64,000 nucleotides of DNA, taken from Panagrolaimus kolymaensis. Taxonomy: Eukaryota; Nematoda; Chromadorea; Rhabditida; Panagrolaimidae. Under the pieces are notes generated by a model, which was not told where the DNA came from, searched no databases, and saw nothing but the letters and a program-made list of their open reading frames with translations. Both the position numbers and the translations under genes were made by a program. Of the stretch, positions 35,928 to 50,000 are shown one piece after another (the stretch's first letter is position 1; each line of letters begins with the position of its first letter). The DNA lies in assembly GCA_028622995.1 (NCBI GenBank), contig JAJQJQ010000005.1, positions 1,922,001-1,986,000 on the forward strand, read 5' to 3'.

Positions 35928-38702
35928 AATTAACTTCAAGAAAAACCAAAGTTGAAAAACCAAAACTAAAAATAAAAAACAACAACAAAACTTTCTCCTT
36001 TTTTTTTAAAGCACGCGTTGGTCGTCGTCTCTCTCGTTCATATGCATGTGTTATTTTTTTGTTGTTGTTGGTTGCTTTGGACATAGAAAAAAAAGTTTAA
36101 AGAACACTTTCCTTTTTTTTTTGAATTGAATGCTTGCTTTCTAGCTTATGTGTGTCGAAATTGGGAGGCAGCTAGCTTGTTTATTTCTTCTTCCTTCTCT
36201 GTCTATCTTTTTTTCTCTTCTCATGTGCCAGCTTTTTTTTAACATTATAAATTTCCATTTTGCCTTGGCTGTTGCTTTTTTTAAGTTTGCTCGTAAATAA
36301 AAAATGAATAAAAGCTAATCTTTTCATTATTTTTTTAATAAGAAAGAATAAACAAATTACAAATAAATCTGTTGTTTATTAAAAGAAAATTTCTAACTAA
36401 TAATTATCAAGAAAAATTTAAATTTAATTCGATGATAAGAGTTCTTGGGACGTGAACTTAAAGCTATTCGGAGATACGCTCGCAAATTATGCCATTGTAA
36501 ATTCCGTCCGTGGTTGACATTGGGAAGAACGTCAAACACAAAGTGAAAGATCTTTCGACAATGGAGGTTAATAAACAAATTAACTATCAGAAAATTATTG
36601 AAACCGGTTGATAAAAATAAAATTGGAAGGAAAAAAGGCTTGATGAATAAATTTCTAATTTTTTTATTTGGGGCTTTGTGGTTTATGATTTATTTACGTT
36701 TGCTATGGATTGCGGTAACATTTAGTTGAAATCTTTCGTAACAAGTTTCTTGGATTTTACCAGAGGTTGTAGTTAAACTTGTATTGGAATGGAACGGTTA
36801 TTTCGGATTGTTTTTTTTAATCAGCGTTAAACTTCATTTTTTAAAGTTTGTTTTTTATCATGATTAATGACAATGCAATTTATCACTTTCCTTTTCCATC
36901 AAAATGAAGCATGTATGTGTCAGGTGTATTCATTAACACAGAGGAGCGGCAAACTTGTGCGTTGTTGACTCATCATTCATTCATTCGATCAAAACAAGCA
37001 AGAAGGAGCAACAAGCAGCAATGCATAAATATATTTTATTTTTGCGGATCTCTTTTTTTCTTTCTCCCATTGTTTTCGCACCTTTTTTTACCGCTTTTTT
37101 TTTCTAAAACTTTATGTTTTCGTTTGCTTTTATTTTATGCTGCTGCAACTACTTAATCCGGTCAGTCAGTAGTTAGACACCCGACTGTCTGTTATTGTTG
37201 TCGTCCATTGGTTGTTGGAACTCATGGGAGATCGGAGTGACCTTTCATGTTTTTCCATCATCCATCCGTTGATCCATCAACAAACAAGTATATATTTACC
37301 TCAATTTTTTTTTCACACAGAGATCATGTGTTTTTGTTGCGATGAATAAAAGCTTTAGTTTTTATCCTCCTTTTTTTATTTCTAAAAATTTAAAATACCT
37401 TTTTTGGAAAAGCAAAAACTGTAGCTTTTTCTTGTACTAACAAAAAAAAGGTACTTGTTTGTTATTGTTTTATTTACATTTTTTGTTTGCTTGCGCTTAC
37501 ATACATATTGGTACTTTAAACACTTTATACAATTTGATTCCCTTCCTTCTTTTTTGTTTTGAGTTTAAGTGGTATACTTATTAAAAGTGACTTTACCTTA
37601 TATTTTTATGGTGAAGCTTTTAACTCGTCGAATTGAGGTTTTTAATTTATAATTAAAGCTATAATTTTGTTTGACTAATTTGGAGGCTATTTCGGTTTTA
37701 TTTTATCATCCTTAAAATTTATGTAATATTAGGCTAGGTAAAATTTTTAAACATAAGACGCTACCGTTAGCTATATTTCTGAAAGAAAATGATCGAAGTT
37801 AATGAGTTCCAAATTTTCTATTGATGCCATTTTTTACTTTCACTAATTTTGGCAACACAATTAAAAAGTTTTATCATTTTTTAAAGCTTTTTGTTACTTT
37901 TTTAAAGCTTATGTTAGAGAGTTAAACATACCCAATATTCATTTCAAGTTTTTCTTTTCAAGCATTCCTGAATTTCATTTCTGTGCTGTAACAAAAAAGA
38001 ATCAGCTGATCCATGTTTAGAGCTAACTTGAGTTAAACTTACAAACCCATTTTTCAATACCTGTATTGGTCATTCAAAGAAGATGGATGGAGATGGAAAA
38101 AAAATTTAGATCATCTTTTATTACACTAAAAAAAGAAAATTCAAGTTTTGACTCGTGTTTTTGTAAAAAAAGCAGCTATCATTTTTCGGAAAGATCAATC
38201 TTGGTTGCAAAAAAAGCTTACAAGAGCGATCCTTTATTTGTTGCTTTTTTACATCCACATAATCAAAAGCAATGGTCAAAGCTTTAGTTTGTTCTTTTTC
38301 CCAACAATCCAAGGTTTCCCGATTAGTTTTTTTTTGTTGTAAAATTATTTTAAAGTTAGTATATTTTTTTGAAAACCAAAAACCTTTTTTAAATTTATTG
38401 CTTGAATCTCATGAAATTTTAGCCATGTAAAAAGAGTGAGAGAGACTGGATGCGGAACCAATGACGTCCTTCTTTTTTTGTTTACTCAACCTTAAACTAT
38501 CTTTAAATTTTTAATGTATGCAAAAAACGTAAAATATTGATTTTGCTTTTGCCTTCTTCCTATGTTTAAAAATGTTTAATAGTACGATTTTTTGTGCGGA
38601 AAATTTCTAAAATAAAGATTTATTACCGAGAATCTCATCGTCGCGATTATTATTTATCTACCATAACTTTCAGAATACTTTTTTTAGTTTTGAAAAAATT
38701 TC
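35928..38702. other. 2.8 kb intergenic, no gene recognised
   Basis: AT-rich with poly-T runs. A patch at about 36420-36570 is clearly less AT-rich than its surroundings but belongs to no gene I can identify. A minus frame over it (36393-36578) has no partner exon. Confidence 0.4.
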
Positions 38703-41695
38703 ATGCTATTTTCTTATTCAATATTATTTATATTTTCATATTTAATAAATTCAATAATATGTGATTATTCATATTGGCAAAATGGTGAATCACCTATAAT
38801 ATTTAATGATCCTCCAAGCGTTCAAGAACGAACAAACTTTCCATTTCATAATGTTCAATTTGAATCAAATTATCCAATTCAACGAAGTTATGTTGTAGAA
38901 ATTCCCACTCATGAAAAGCAACCTCCTCCATCCATCGGTGATGAAAATCAGCAACAAACTATTGGAGATAAATTAAACGCATTATTACCAGATCAAAATG
39001 AAAAAGAGAAAGTGATGGAAATCGTTGATTCAAGGTTAGTTAGCTAGCGGTCACCAATCAGTTTACTGACGAGTTTTTTTTAGAAACAAAAGCTTGTTAC
39101 AAAAAATTACAGAACTTTCAAAAGTTTTATCAAAAAGTAGCAAATCTCATGCCCTTGATCAATCAGAACTTTTACATGGGTTTGTTGAAACAGATCGAAA
39201 GCGACAAAATACTTTGAAGCAGCTTCAAAATGCCATTCAACCTGAATTTAAAGCAATTGCCGATAAATTTGTTAATATTGAACGAAATTTTACTTTATCA
39301 GATATTCAAAAGCAAGCTGGACATGATGATATTCTTGGAAATTTGGCGGTTAAAGCCAAATCAGCTTTAAAAGATTTTGAAAGTTTTCTTAAAAGTGAGT
39401 TTAAAAAATTTTAATATTAAAAATTTTTATTTTCACGAAGGTTCATCTTTTTTTAAATCTGCAACAAATATTTTTTTTAGGTTCTCCACGAACTCGTCGC
39501 CAACTTGAAAGTGATGTTGATTGGAAAATGCGTTCAACATCAATGTATTCTTCTAGACCTAGCAGCGAATATGTTTCAATGATTCCGTCATCTGCCATAC
39601 CAAACGATGGAAATTATGCGGATCATTTAACTAAAAATCGTTTTATGATGCCAACACCAATTGATCGAGAATCTAATTATCCTCCAACGGGGTTTTTTCC
39701 ACAAGGACCAACTCAACCTCCAATAATGGAATTTATAGGACCTGGAGGTGATCCACGTCCACCATTTGCAACCACCACGCCCATTTCATTTGGAACGGAT
39801 TTATCTGATTATAAAGAAGATGATAAAGCTTATGGAAGTAGAAATAAATTGTTTAAAAGGCAACAAAAGTTTCATGATGATAGTGGCTCGATGCAGTTAA
39901 ATTTTCCGCAATGGAATAATAATAATAATGATCAAAGAAGTCAAATAGTTGAAAAGCAACAACAGACAATAATTCATTCAAGAATTCCAATAACTCCGGA
40001 AGTTTCAAGAAATAATTTGATAGTAAAAAATAAACTTGAAATTGATAGAGTCCCACAAGGATCTATTACAAATTATGCTCAACAAACGATTTCACAATCA
40101 GCTGTTCCAGTGTTTGTAAATCCACCAAACAATCAAGTTATTACAAAAAGTCATATTGAAACAGTTCGACCAGTATCTGCGATAGCAACAGGGCAAAGTT
40201 ATGGATCATATGGAAATTCAATTCCATCAATGGATGTTCAAGTTTCGCCCGGTGTTATGTCAAATATTCCATCATCTGGTGGAGTTGGTATTGCACCTTT
40301 ATCTAGTGGAGGAATAGGGCGATATGATACTCACATCGATCGATATGACACAGGTGAAGGTAAACAAATAAATCGATTAGAAATTCCTGCAACATTTTTA
40401 CAAGAAATTCAACGAAAAATCCCTGGAATTGTTGAAGCTCCAACTAACCAATATCGGCAAAATCAAAATCCTTATGGATCAAATCCATATGCATCGAATA
40501 TTCCTGGAACATTTGAAGCTCCAATGAATCCATATCGACAAAGTCCATATGGTTCAAATACAGGTTTACCTCCCGCATATATTTCTAACTATCAACCAAA
40601 TGTGCCGTCAGGATACATTCCTAACAATCAACCAAATATGCCGCCAGGATATATTTCAAGTAATCAACCTATGGGACAACCAGTTCAAGTATATACTCGT
40701 CCAAATCCACCTCCAGAAAGTTATATTCCAACAGAAATTAAACCCAAAATTATCCCTAACAATGGTCCTGTTAATACTCGAATTTTAACAAATGATCAAT
40801 TTAAACCCAATATTATTCCTGATCCAAACACAGTTATTTTAAATCCAGAAAAAACTCAAGAACAAGAGGAATCCTTTTTACCTACAACAACTGAAGAACC
40901 AAGTGCAACTCCATATCCATCATTTCCTGATTATCGACATGAGCTATTTCCAATTCCATTAAATCAAGCAAAGGCAGATAATCGACCCGCGAGTGGAACA
41001 GTGAGAAGACAAGATATGTTTGGTGGTGGAACAAATGAATATCGACAAGATAATGGACGAATTAGTGAACCATTTAATAAAGAAATAAATAATCAAAGAC
41101 ATTGGCCCAGTGCAGTGGATGATCGAAGAAGGAGTGGATATATTGATCCTTTAGTTCAATATGGACCTCCATCGCCAAATTTTGCATTAGAAAATCGCCC
41201 ATTGCCACCTTATGATAGCACGAGCATAGCTGAACAGCGATCAGGTAAGTAGTAATTAGAAAATATCTTTTAAAAATGTGATTCATAAAATTTATAAATA
41301 TCGTTATTATTATTTTAGGTTACATGGAAGGCGACGATCTCAGCCGCACTGATCCATTTTCATTTTACGGCAGAAAAGAGCCAATGTTCACAACTCCAAT
41401 TCCATGGAATACTCAAACCACCACCATCGTTGCTATTCCATCCATCGATGTGGATCCCAAACTTAATTTTCCCGGAAATCGAGCTTCACGTCCAACGGAA
41501 AAAGAAATAATTCAAAATCGTTTAACTGAAGATGCTCGAAGATTTCCAGAAAAAGGCCAAATTCGTCCATATTTTGGTCCAGAAGAAATTACTCGTAGTC
41601 GTTATGTAAATGTAAATCCACCAGAAAATAATTTACGCGATGGTGTGAGTGATCGTTTTATTAAAATTGATTTACCTAATATTTCATCCATTTAA
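38703..41695 (+). CDS. Large secreted Pro/Asn/Gln-rich protein with furin-type site
   Basis: Four exons: 38703..39034, 39084..39394, 39481..41244 and 41319..41695; 927 residues, phases exact. A signal peptide covers about 1-20 (LFSYSILFIFSYLINSIICD). Residues 80-210 are helical and charged, possibly coiled coil (LNALLPDQNEKEKVMEIVDS through SALKDFESFLK). PRTRRQ at 217-222 fits the furin consensus RxRR, so a roughly 200-residue N-terminal part may be released. The rest is disordered and rich in Pro, Asn, Gln, Tyr and Ser, with imperfect repeats: IPGxxEAPxNxYRQ at 40425-40560 and QPNxPxGYI at 40595-40665. I do not recognise a family. A cuticle, extracellular-matrix or secreted prion-like role is only a guess. 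Confidence 0.8.
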
Positions 41696-41950
41696 ATAAT
41701 AATAATCAAATAAATATTTTAAAATATTATTGATTTTGTTTGTCATCCTTACAACAGCAATCCCATTTTTATGGATTAAAAAATCATTATGTGTTAATGA
41801 TAAATAAATGTCCCACAAATTGATATCAAAAATCTTTATTTTTTTATTGTCTTATTATTTCAATCCAAAAAATTTTTAAAAATATGTTTCACCCAAAAGC
41901 TATTGACATTTAAAAAAGGTTAAAAATGAACATCCATTTTTAATGATATT

Positions 41951-42676
41951 TTTCCAAACGGATCCTATGGTGACGATTTGGAAGCTATTACTTTTTTTAA
42001 GAACACGAGTATCAAGGCTTCAACCAAGAAATTTTATTTAAAACGTTTTGAATTACAAAAAAAATTCCAGAGGAAAAGTGTCTTATTTTTATCATTATTT
42101 ATGCATTTTTACATCCATTTTCAATCATATTTTTCAAAACGGATCCTATGGTGGCGATTTGGAAGCAATTTCAGAAATTTATGTTTTTCACTTAAAGCAA
42201 AAAATGCTTTGATAAAGTAAACTTAAAATTTTTTTTTGTTTATTTGGCTCGATAGTTCACATAAAATCCTACAAAAACCGATCAATATTTCTTTAGTGAA
42301 AGAAAAGGTTTTGATCGAGCTATGTGGCTTTGAACATAAAATATGTACCTAAGTTAATGAGTATGAAACTTCGAGGTTTCATATCTTTTTATTTGAGGCA
42401 TCGAGTTAAAAACGACATACATTTTTACGGTTAAAAAAATAAATAAAAAATATGTGGAAAAGAAAAAAATAGTTGCAATTCAAAAATTTTGAATTTCTGA
42501 AGTACCGAACACAATCATCAAGCGTTGATACAAGAAATTTTGTTTAAAACTTTTGAATAAGAAAAAAAATTGCAGGAGGAAAGTGCTTTACTTTTCTCAT
42601 TAATTAGGTGTTGTTACATCCATATTCAATAATATTTTTTAAATCGGATCCTATCATGCCGATTTGGAAGCAATTT
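41951..42676. repeat. Three diverged copies of a GGATCCTAT..GATTTGGAAGC repeat
   Basis: A core reading GGATCCTATGGTGACGATT, continuing TGGAAGC, occurs at about 41951-41990, 42131-42170 and 42631-42676 with substitutions. The second and third copies are alike over about 165 bases upstream as well (42006-42170 and 42514-42676, sharing CAAGAAATTTTATTTAAAAC-like and TTACATCCAT segments). No terminal inverted repeats were seen. Confidence 0.6.
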
Positions 42677-43279
42677 ATAGTTGTTACGTTCACCTCGAAG
42701 TGATCGTGTACATAGAGGAGGAGGTCCATTAATAAATTTTGGATGTTGGTTGAAGGTCATAATTGGTATGGGATTCAAAACCCTGTTGGGAATAATCTTT
42801 AAAAATCATATAATAAATATTTGGATTAAAATATCCATGTGCTTTATTGAACGCCGTAACTTAAAACGTGATTCAGCAATTTTTTAATGTTATTCATTTT
42901 TTTCAAACCCAAATATCATGTTGGTGAGCTCAATGATTGAAAAAAAAGTGGAGTTCGTTTATTTAATAAAATAATAAATCCTCAAGATTTTTAAAACAGA
43001 AAAATAATTTTGGATTTTATTGATTTTTGCCATGGAATTAACCTTAAAAAAGGTTTTTTTAAGTGTAAAACATTAAACATTAAATATTCCTAACTTCATT
43101 GGATAGGTAGTGGGGAAGAAAATTGATTGAAAAACATATTTAAAAATATATAATAAATGATTTAGGTACCTCCTATTTCATTAACTTTCAAAATTGCCCA
43201 AAAAATATTGAAAATTTAATTCAAAATTCAACAAAAAGTTCACTTTCATATAGTCCGAAAAAGTTGATATCTATTATCC

Positions 43280-43350
43280 GGTTTTCTGGCGCAGTGGAAT
43301 TTTTGCAAGACGTTGTAGAATTTTCGCTGGGTTCGAATCCTGGACTCATC
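43280..43350 (+). other. tRNA-like sequence (degenerate tRNA or SINE head)
   Basis: TGGCGCAGTGG at 43287-43297 fits the pol III A box and GGTTCGAATCC at 43330-43340 fits the B box. The 32-base spacing is what tRNA positions 19 to 52 require. The T arm folds with wobble pairs, but the acceptor ends (GGTTTTC and ACTCATC) pair poorly and no anticodon stem forms. It is therefore a decayed tRNA or a tRNA-derived SINE promoter rather than a working tRNA. Confidence 0.5.
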
Positions 43351-44034
43351 TCATCTCAACCGACCCGGCCCGACCTTTCTCAACACATCAAAAATTTTTG
43401 ATTTTTTTGGCTTATTTAAATTTCTTGTTTATCATAATAATTAATTGGACAAATTCTTTTCAATGTTTTTACATCTTGATGCAAATTTTCACTACAAAAA
43501 AATGATAAAACAGTCATTTGATTGAATGTTGATGGATTTTGGAAATTTTAATAATCAAATATTTTTTTTCCGTTAAGCAAATCTTATTTTTTCTTGTTTT
43601 TCTTTATTTTTTTCTACCCTTCTTTTATTATTTAGTTTTTTGTTTTGTTTTGTATAAACAGATTCAGCTTCCTAAAAAACATGAAATAACAGAATCAATC
43701 ACAAAAAATAATAAACACAAACTTTGCATTTGCCCTAAATCTTTTTTATCCGCTTAAAATATTTTTTGAAATATTTATAAAATAACTATCATCATTATAA
43801 AAAAAACACAACGGATAAAATCATTCATGAGTTTAATCTTTTTGTTAATCCATCAAAAAAAAAGTTTTCCTTTAATGGACATTCACAAAAAAACTTTTGT
43901 TTTTGGTCAACTTTATTTCATTATTATTTTTTGACCGTTAAAAAAACACCGTCGTCAAAATTAAGTCCTTTATTTATCAAAATATTTTTGGTTCTCGTTT
44001 GTGGGATTACACTCGACTACCATCAACCACAACC

Positions 44035-47000
44035 ATGCCAATATCATCATCTCAGAAATCCAAGATGAATTATTCATCCATGAGAAACCCGGTAAGTTTC
44101 TTTCTTACATTTTTTTAAACTTATTAAAAACAAGGCAGGCAGTCATTATGAAATTATAAATTTGTCTTATTTCTGCTTTATCTTTTACGAATTTGCGAGG
44201 TTGATCTACAAAAAGGCAAGGCAGTATCAATCAATCCGGCGCTAAAAAAGTGCAAACTTAGATTTTTTGTTTACAAGAAAGCTTGATAGTGATAATACGT
44301 TCGTGAACTCCATGAATTCCTTGACACTTAATATAAAAACTGTAAACTTGTCGAAGTGAAGAAAAAAAGTGACAAACTTTGTTGAAATAAAAATTAAAGC
44401 TCAAATTTTGAAAAGCTCTTTTTTAATTATAAAAGCAGAGACTAAATTTTCCTCCAATTTGCATATTTTAAATATCGTGAAATCCACGATAGTTATAAAA
44501 AGTTTTTTTGTTTTTCGTAACAAACATTAAAATTTTTTAATCTTCCATTCCTAAAAACAGTCCCTTGAAGGATCTTCTCTTTCTTCTTTTAACCCCAAAG
44601 ATCACACTCCTTGAAAAAAAACTCTTGTCCATCCATATGCATACATACATACTGTAGTAGGAGAATATGTACTTATCAAAAACTTGTCTCTCGTTGTTTT
44701 TCTAAAAAAAATTTCTTTTATTCGTCCATTCACTTTTTTTTTGTTGCAAAAACTTTTTACAATCCTTTCTTTCTCATTTTATTTTTTTTCATTCCGCCAA
44801 AAACATTAATCTTGATCTTCTTTATTTTTTTTCTACGTCGAAATTTTTATATATATAAAAAACAGGTCTTTTGTCACCATCAAAAACAACATCAAAATTT
44901 AAAAACATTCTGTTTTTTTGTTGTAAAAAAAATACAAAAAAACATTAAAACTAGACTACTTTTTTGGATTTGGACTGTATTCTTTCTTCAACCTTGAAAT
45001 TCGGCCAAAAAATCTTTTCTCTTCTTTTTTTCTTTTCAAACTTGAATTTATTTTTTATGGACATTGTATTATTTTTAAAAAAAACTTTTCACAATTTTTT
45101 GGCAATTTCTGTGACCATAAGAGGCTATTCTTGAACGAATTCAAAAGTAAATAACCTTGAGCTTTATTTAAAAAAAAAGGAAAAATTTGAAATCAAAGAT
45201 TAAGAAACTGCAAAAACGTCGAGAAAAAAATAATAATAACTAAATGAAGATGGCAAATCTACAGTTACGGTAAAACTCATAAAAACGTGATAGTAACGAA
45301 AGCCGTCAAACAATATTTTAATAAATTTGATTTTACTTTCATGTTTGTAATTCAGCTGTTGCTTTTTGCTTGAATTTTTGGTTCTAAGTTTTTCTTTTTC
45401 ACCCGTTTTCTCTATTTTTATTATTATTCGCAACTATTGTAAAAGCCACATTGCGCATCCTGGCACAAACATTTTTGTTTTTATTTTTGTTTGATACACA
45501 AATATTACACAAATTTCTTATGCATTTTCGTTTTCCAAGGATATTTGTTTTTAAAGAAAGTTTCACTTCTTTCTTTTTCCACCATAAAAAAAATAAGAGA
45601 GAAGAAAAAAGAAAGTGTTTATATTAAAAGTTTGGTTGGTTATTTTTGTATTCGATAATGATCGCGTTCAACTTGATACAATGCAAGTAATGTATTTATA
45701 AACTTGATCTTCTTGTGATCTCTTTTTTGTTAAAGCTGCCGCCGCCCATTGATACCAATGAAAATGAATGAGATCTATTTTCTCATTTGTTTGGGCCAAA
45801 AACGCTCTTGGAATTTTTTTGTTGATCTTGTTTTGTGGAAGAAAATTAAAGATGATAGTAACTCGATTTTCTAAATAACAATTATCAAAGATTGATTATT
45901 TTCAAAATCGGCAAATTTAGCTCCTTGATTCCATAAGTTTTAGATTTTTAACGAAAGTATTTTTAGTTTATAAAAACTTAGTCCTTTTCGTTCATTCATC
46001 CTCCTCAATTTTGTTTTATCCTCTGCCATTTTTTGTATGTACTGTAGAACAAGTTAAATCAAAAAGTTGTTTTACTTCCATCAACAAAAAAAAAAGAAAG
46101 AGTAATTACACTTGATTCCACTACTTTTTACTTTTTTCCATCCGAATCAAAAATGAATGAATTGAGCTGAGCGCAGACAACTCAAAATTACTTTTTTTTA
46201 TAATAACGAACCCAAGTTTTTTTTGTATGAGTCGCATTATGAATGAATGAATACCAATGATGTATTTATTATATTTATTCCTTGTCGTCATTAAAAATTT
46301 TGTTTGGGTAAAACAATCACCAGCCCCCGCCAATAACAAAAAAATTGACTGTTTTTTTTACGTTTTTTTATTCTGATTGACTGACAGCTAGTTTTTTATT
46401 ATTATTTGTTCTGAATCGAGTAAACAAATAAATGGGTTTTTTTTTATTAAATTCGGGGTTCATGAAAGTAAAAAATAAATAATTTACGGTTTTCATTTTT
46501 TTGCAATTTTCAACGAAATGAGTGATAATAATTTAATTTAAGAAATAATTGACAAAAGTTTGTTACTATCTTTCAACTTCCAAAAAAAAATGTGTGAAAG
46601 AAAAAACACATTCAAAAGCTTAAAAAAAAGTAATGAAACTTGAAACTGTTGTTCGAGTAATTGATTTGGTTTTGAAAGAAAAGAAAAAACGTGTCTCACG
46701 CTGCTGCGGCTTCGGCTATTTTTATTTGCAATATAAATAAATAAATAAATCTCAAGTGTAAAAACGCATTATATTGAAAAAAGCAAATCTCGAAAGAAGA
46801 TGAGAGATATCTTCAATGAGAAAGGTGGCTGGGTTGAGAGGCGTGACAAAAAATAAAAAATAATTTTATTTTTAAACTAATAATCTCGATGGATGGAAAT
46901 TATTAATCGCTTGCTTATACTTGATTTGGAACTAAAATTTATAACGCTAAGAAAAATGATAGTAACGCATTTGTTCAAAATATTATTTGATTTTCTGACT

Positions 47001-50000
47001 TTTTCGAAATTTTACTTACTTTTTTTAATGTCTTTTCTTAAATCTCCTCGGTTTATTTATTTTTTAAAGATTTTTTTCATTTGAAAGATGCCAGTTTTTT
47101 GTTTCTTAATACCACTTTTATTTTTTTCTGACGTAAATCTCCAAAACCAAATTAACCATACTTTTTTTTGTTGGTGGTGCTCATCTTCAGCCTTTGGCCT
47201 TCATTTAAAAAAAAATACACAGCCACGACCATGAATGATCATTACCGGTTTTTTCTTCTCCCCTCTTCTTTTTTTTTTGTTGCTCATCCTTATGGTTAAT
47301 GCCTTTATTTGAAATGTATGTATTGCTACTGAGCGTTCATATATATTTAACCAACCACCACGGAGAAATCAGTCAGCTGACGTATGTTTTTTTTGCAATC
47401 ATCGTGAAGGCGACGACGACGACATCTTCTTCTTATTTTTCTCATTCAAACTTTTCTTCTTCAAAAAAAAAACGTATATAAAATTTAGTTAAATTTTTGT
47501 ATTTATAAGTTTTATTTTGAAGTTCTTTTCTTGAATTTTTTTTCGAATCAAAGATGTTTACGCCTAAAAAAGTAGTTAGTGACATTAATAATCAAAAAGG
47601 TGGTTGGTCTTATGTTTTGTTAGTTATCATCGTCGCCGGTGTTTGAAAGTAATAAGTTTTTGAAGAAAGTTCATAAAAACTAATAACTATCGTTGTTGCT
47701 GTGATTTTAATCACATTCTGAAAATTATTGCTCTCTTTTTGTTACTACCTTCAAATTTGAAAATTAACCTAAAAACATTTTCTAAGAAACTTTTTTAAAA
47801 ATTTGATAACTTTGATTCAATCAAACCTTTTTATTTTTTCGATCAAACCAAAAAATGCTAAAAATGTGCATTTCTTTTATCGTCTGGCAGCCGATGAAAA
47901 ATCACTATGCGGTTTTTTGGTTATTTACTACAAAACCTTTCTCCTAAGTTATTATTTTCGTTTTAAATACTAAAACCCCAAAGGTTAGTATTACTTTCTG
48001 AACACATTTATGTGTCAGAAAAAATTTAAATAAATTTTGGAATCGCCATTCAGGTTTTTACTTGAATGGCAAATAAACTTTCTCTTCAAATGCAAGGATT
48101 CTTTACAAGTTTTGTCTCTCGAAAGACTCAATTTTGTACAATCATTCAATCCCCAAATAAATACATTTTTACGTTTTTTTGCTGTCTAAACTTTCATTCT
48201 AAAAAAAGGTTATTACACCACTTTGCTTTGATTTCTGTGTATTTGTTCAAGTGGCGGTTAAATAATAATTCATTATAAAAGCTTTGATATTAGTCTTGTT
48301 TGCGTTTGATTTATTTATTTATCTTTTTTTTTATTGGAAACCCTTCTGGTCAAAAAGCTTTTTTCGTTAAAAAATCTCCACGCCATTCATTGCATCTCCT
48401 ACTTTAATAGGATTGATGAAAGCAAGCTGATGATGTTGATGAGGATGAAATATAAAAAACTTGAATTGTATGTTTACATAGCTGTTTTCTGCTGCTCTCT
48501 TTCTCCCCTCGCTCTCTCTTTGACCAAAGAAAGATTTATTATTTACAATGAAAAAAATAAAAAGCTTTTTGCAAAAAAGTCTGCTGACCGGTTGTGGTTT
48601 GTTTGGTAATGGTAGTGATGGTTTATTTTTTGAGTGATGTATTTATTTGCATGACTATTTTTTTTTCTTCTTTTAGCTTCCATCAACTCTGTTTAGGAAA
48701 GCCTCTGTGACAAGAGGCTTTGGAGAATGAATGAATGGATGATGACTAAGTTTAGTTTACTAATCTTTTATCGTCGATAACGAAAAGAAAAAAAGGTTTG
48801 GAAATCCCCAACAACGATAATGATTTTGTTGTTTGTAAAAAAAATAGGAAGGAAAAGAAAAAATGGTGATGAAGCTTTCCAGTCTTTTCTTTCTATGACT
48901 CAGCGAAGAGGCGAAGAAGAAGTTTGCCTAAGGCAAGGAATGGAGGAAGAGGTAGTGGTAATATTGTTGTTTGTGTCCAAACAGTGATCAAATAATAAAT
49001 AAAGATTTTGAGAATAAAAGGAAGCTAAAGAAATGAAAGTTTTTTAGTTAGTTAGTTAGTTAAAAATTTTAAAATTTTGTTTATTAGGATAATTTTTTGC
49101 TCGATTGTTTGTAAAAATTAAGAAAAAGTAATATTTAACTTTTATCAAACTTCCCCGAAATTCCTTCAGCCAAGATAGTAAGCGACTGTTACAAATCATG
49201 GCCTATTTCTTATTACTTTCATTTTCCATCATTCTTCGAAGAGTTGTAAATACTTCGACGGATTTCAGAGTATTTTTCTCTCTTCTATTTGCAAATTGCA
49301 TTCTCAATCTTCTTTTAAAATCTTTTCTATCTTTTCTTTAGTTTCATTTCACCGGATTTGTTCCAATTCTTTGATATATTTTTTCTTTACTAATTTTACG
49401 ATTAAAAATCCTTTTTTAGAGTTTCATTCTCTTTTTTCTTTCTTTCTTTCCACTCGTGTTTGTTTCATTTATGTATTTATCCTTTAAACTGAAACTTTCA
49501 AAATGAAAGATTAATGAAACCGACTTTTGTTTTTCAGTCTTTAAAAATATTTTTTGACATGAAAAAAAACAGCTTTTTATTCTTTCAATTCTTAATACAT
49601 AAATAAAAAAAATCGTTTGGTGAAACAAAGGTCCTAACAAACATACTGTATCCGCTTTCTTCTCCTGAAGACCTCATTCCAAATAAAAAAATATATAAAT
49701 ATAAAGAATTTTAAGTTTCTTTGTTATTAAAAATTGCTTTAGAAATTTTTGATTGTTATTTTTCGATTTATAAACTTTTTTTGTGTGAAACACAAAGCTA
49801 CCACTAATTTTTTTTTTCTGGTTGGTTGGTCAATTTTTTACAAAGCTCATCCGATCAACAGCCACACCATCCATGACCAAAAAAAAAATGAGAGAGGAGA
49901 GGGGAGAAAGATCCATCCATATATGTATGAAATCCATATTTTTATTCTTCTTTTTTTTACAGAAAAAAAATCTTTTTTCTCTCTTCTCATCCTTTATGGA

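Larger units (their letters stand above)
41696..44034. other. intergenic with dispersed repeat copies
   Basis: Holds the repeat units at 41951-42676 and the tRNA-like sequence at 43280-43350. Otherwise AT-rich. No protein-coding gene is supported. Confidence 0.45.

Noticed and set aside
42681..42887. Plus frame with RGGGPLINFG, neuropeptide-like at first sight
   Set aside because: No signal peptide, no dibasic sites, and it starts directly after a repeat copy; chance is more likely.
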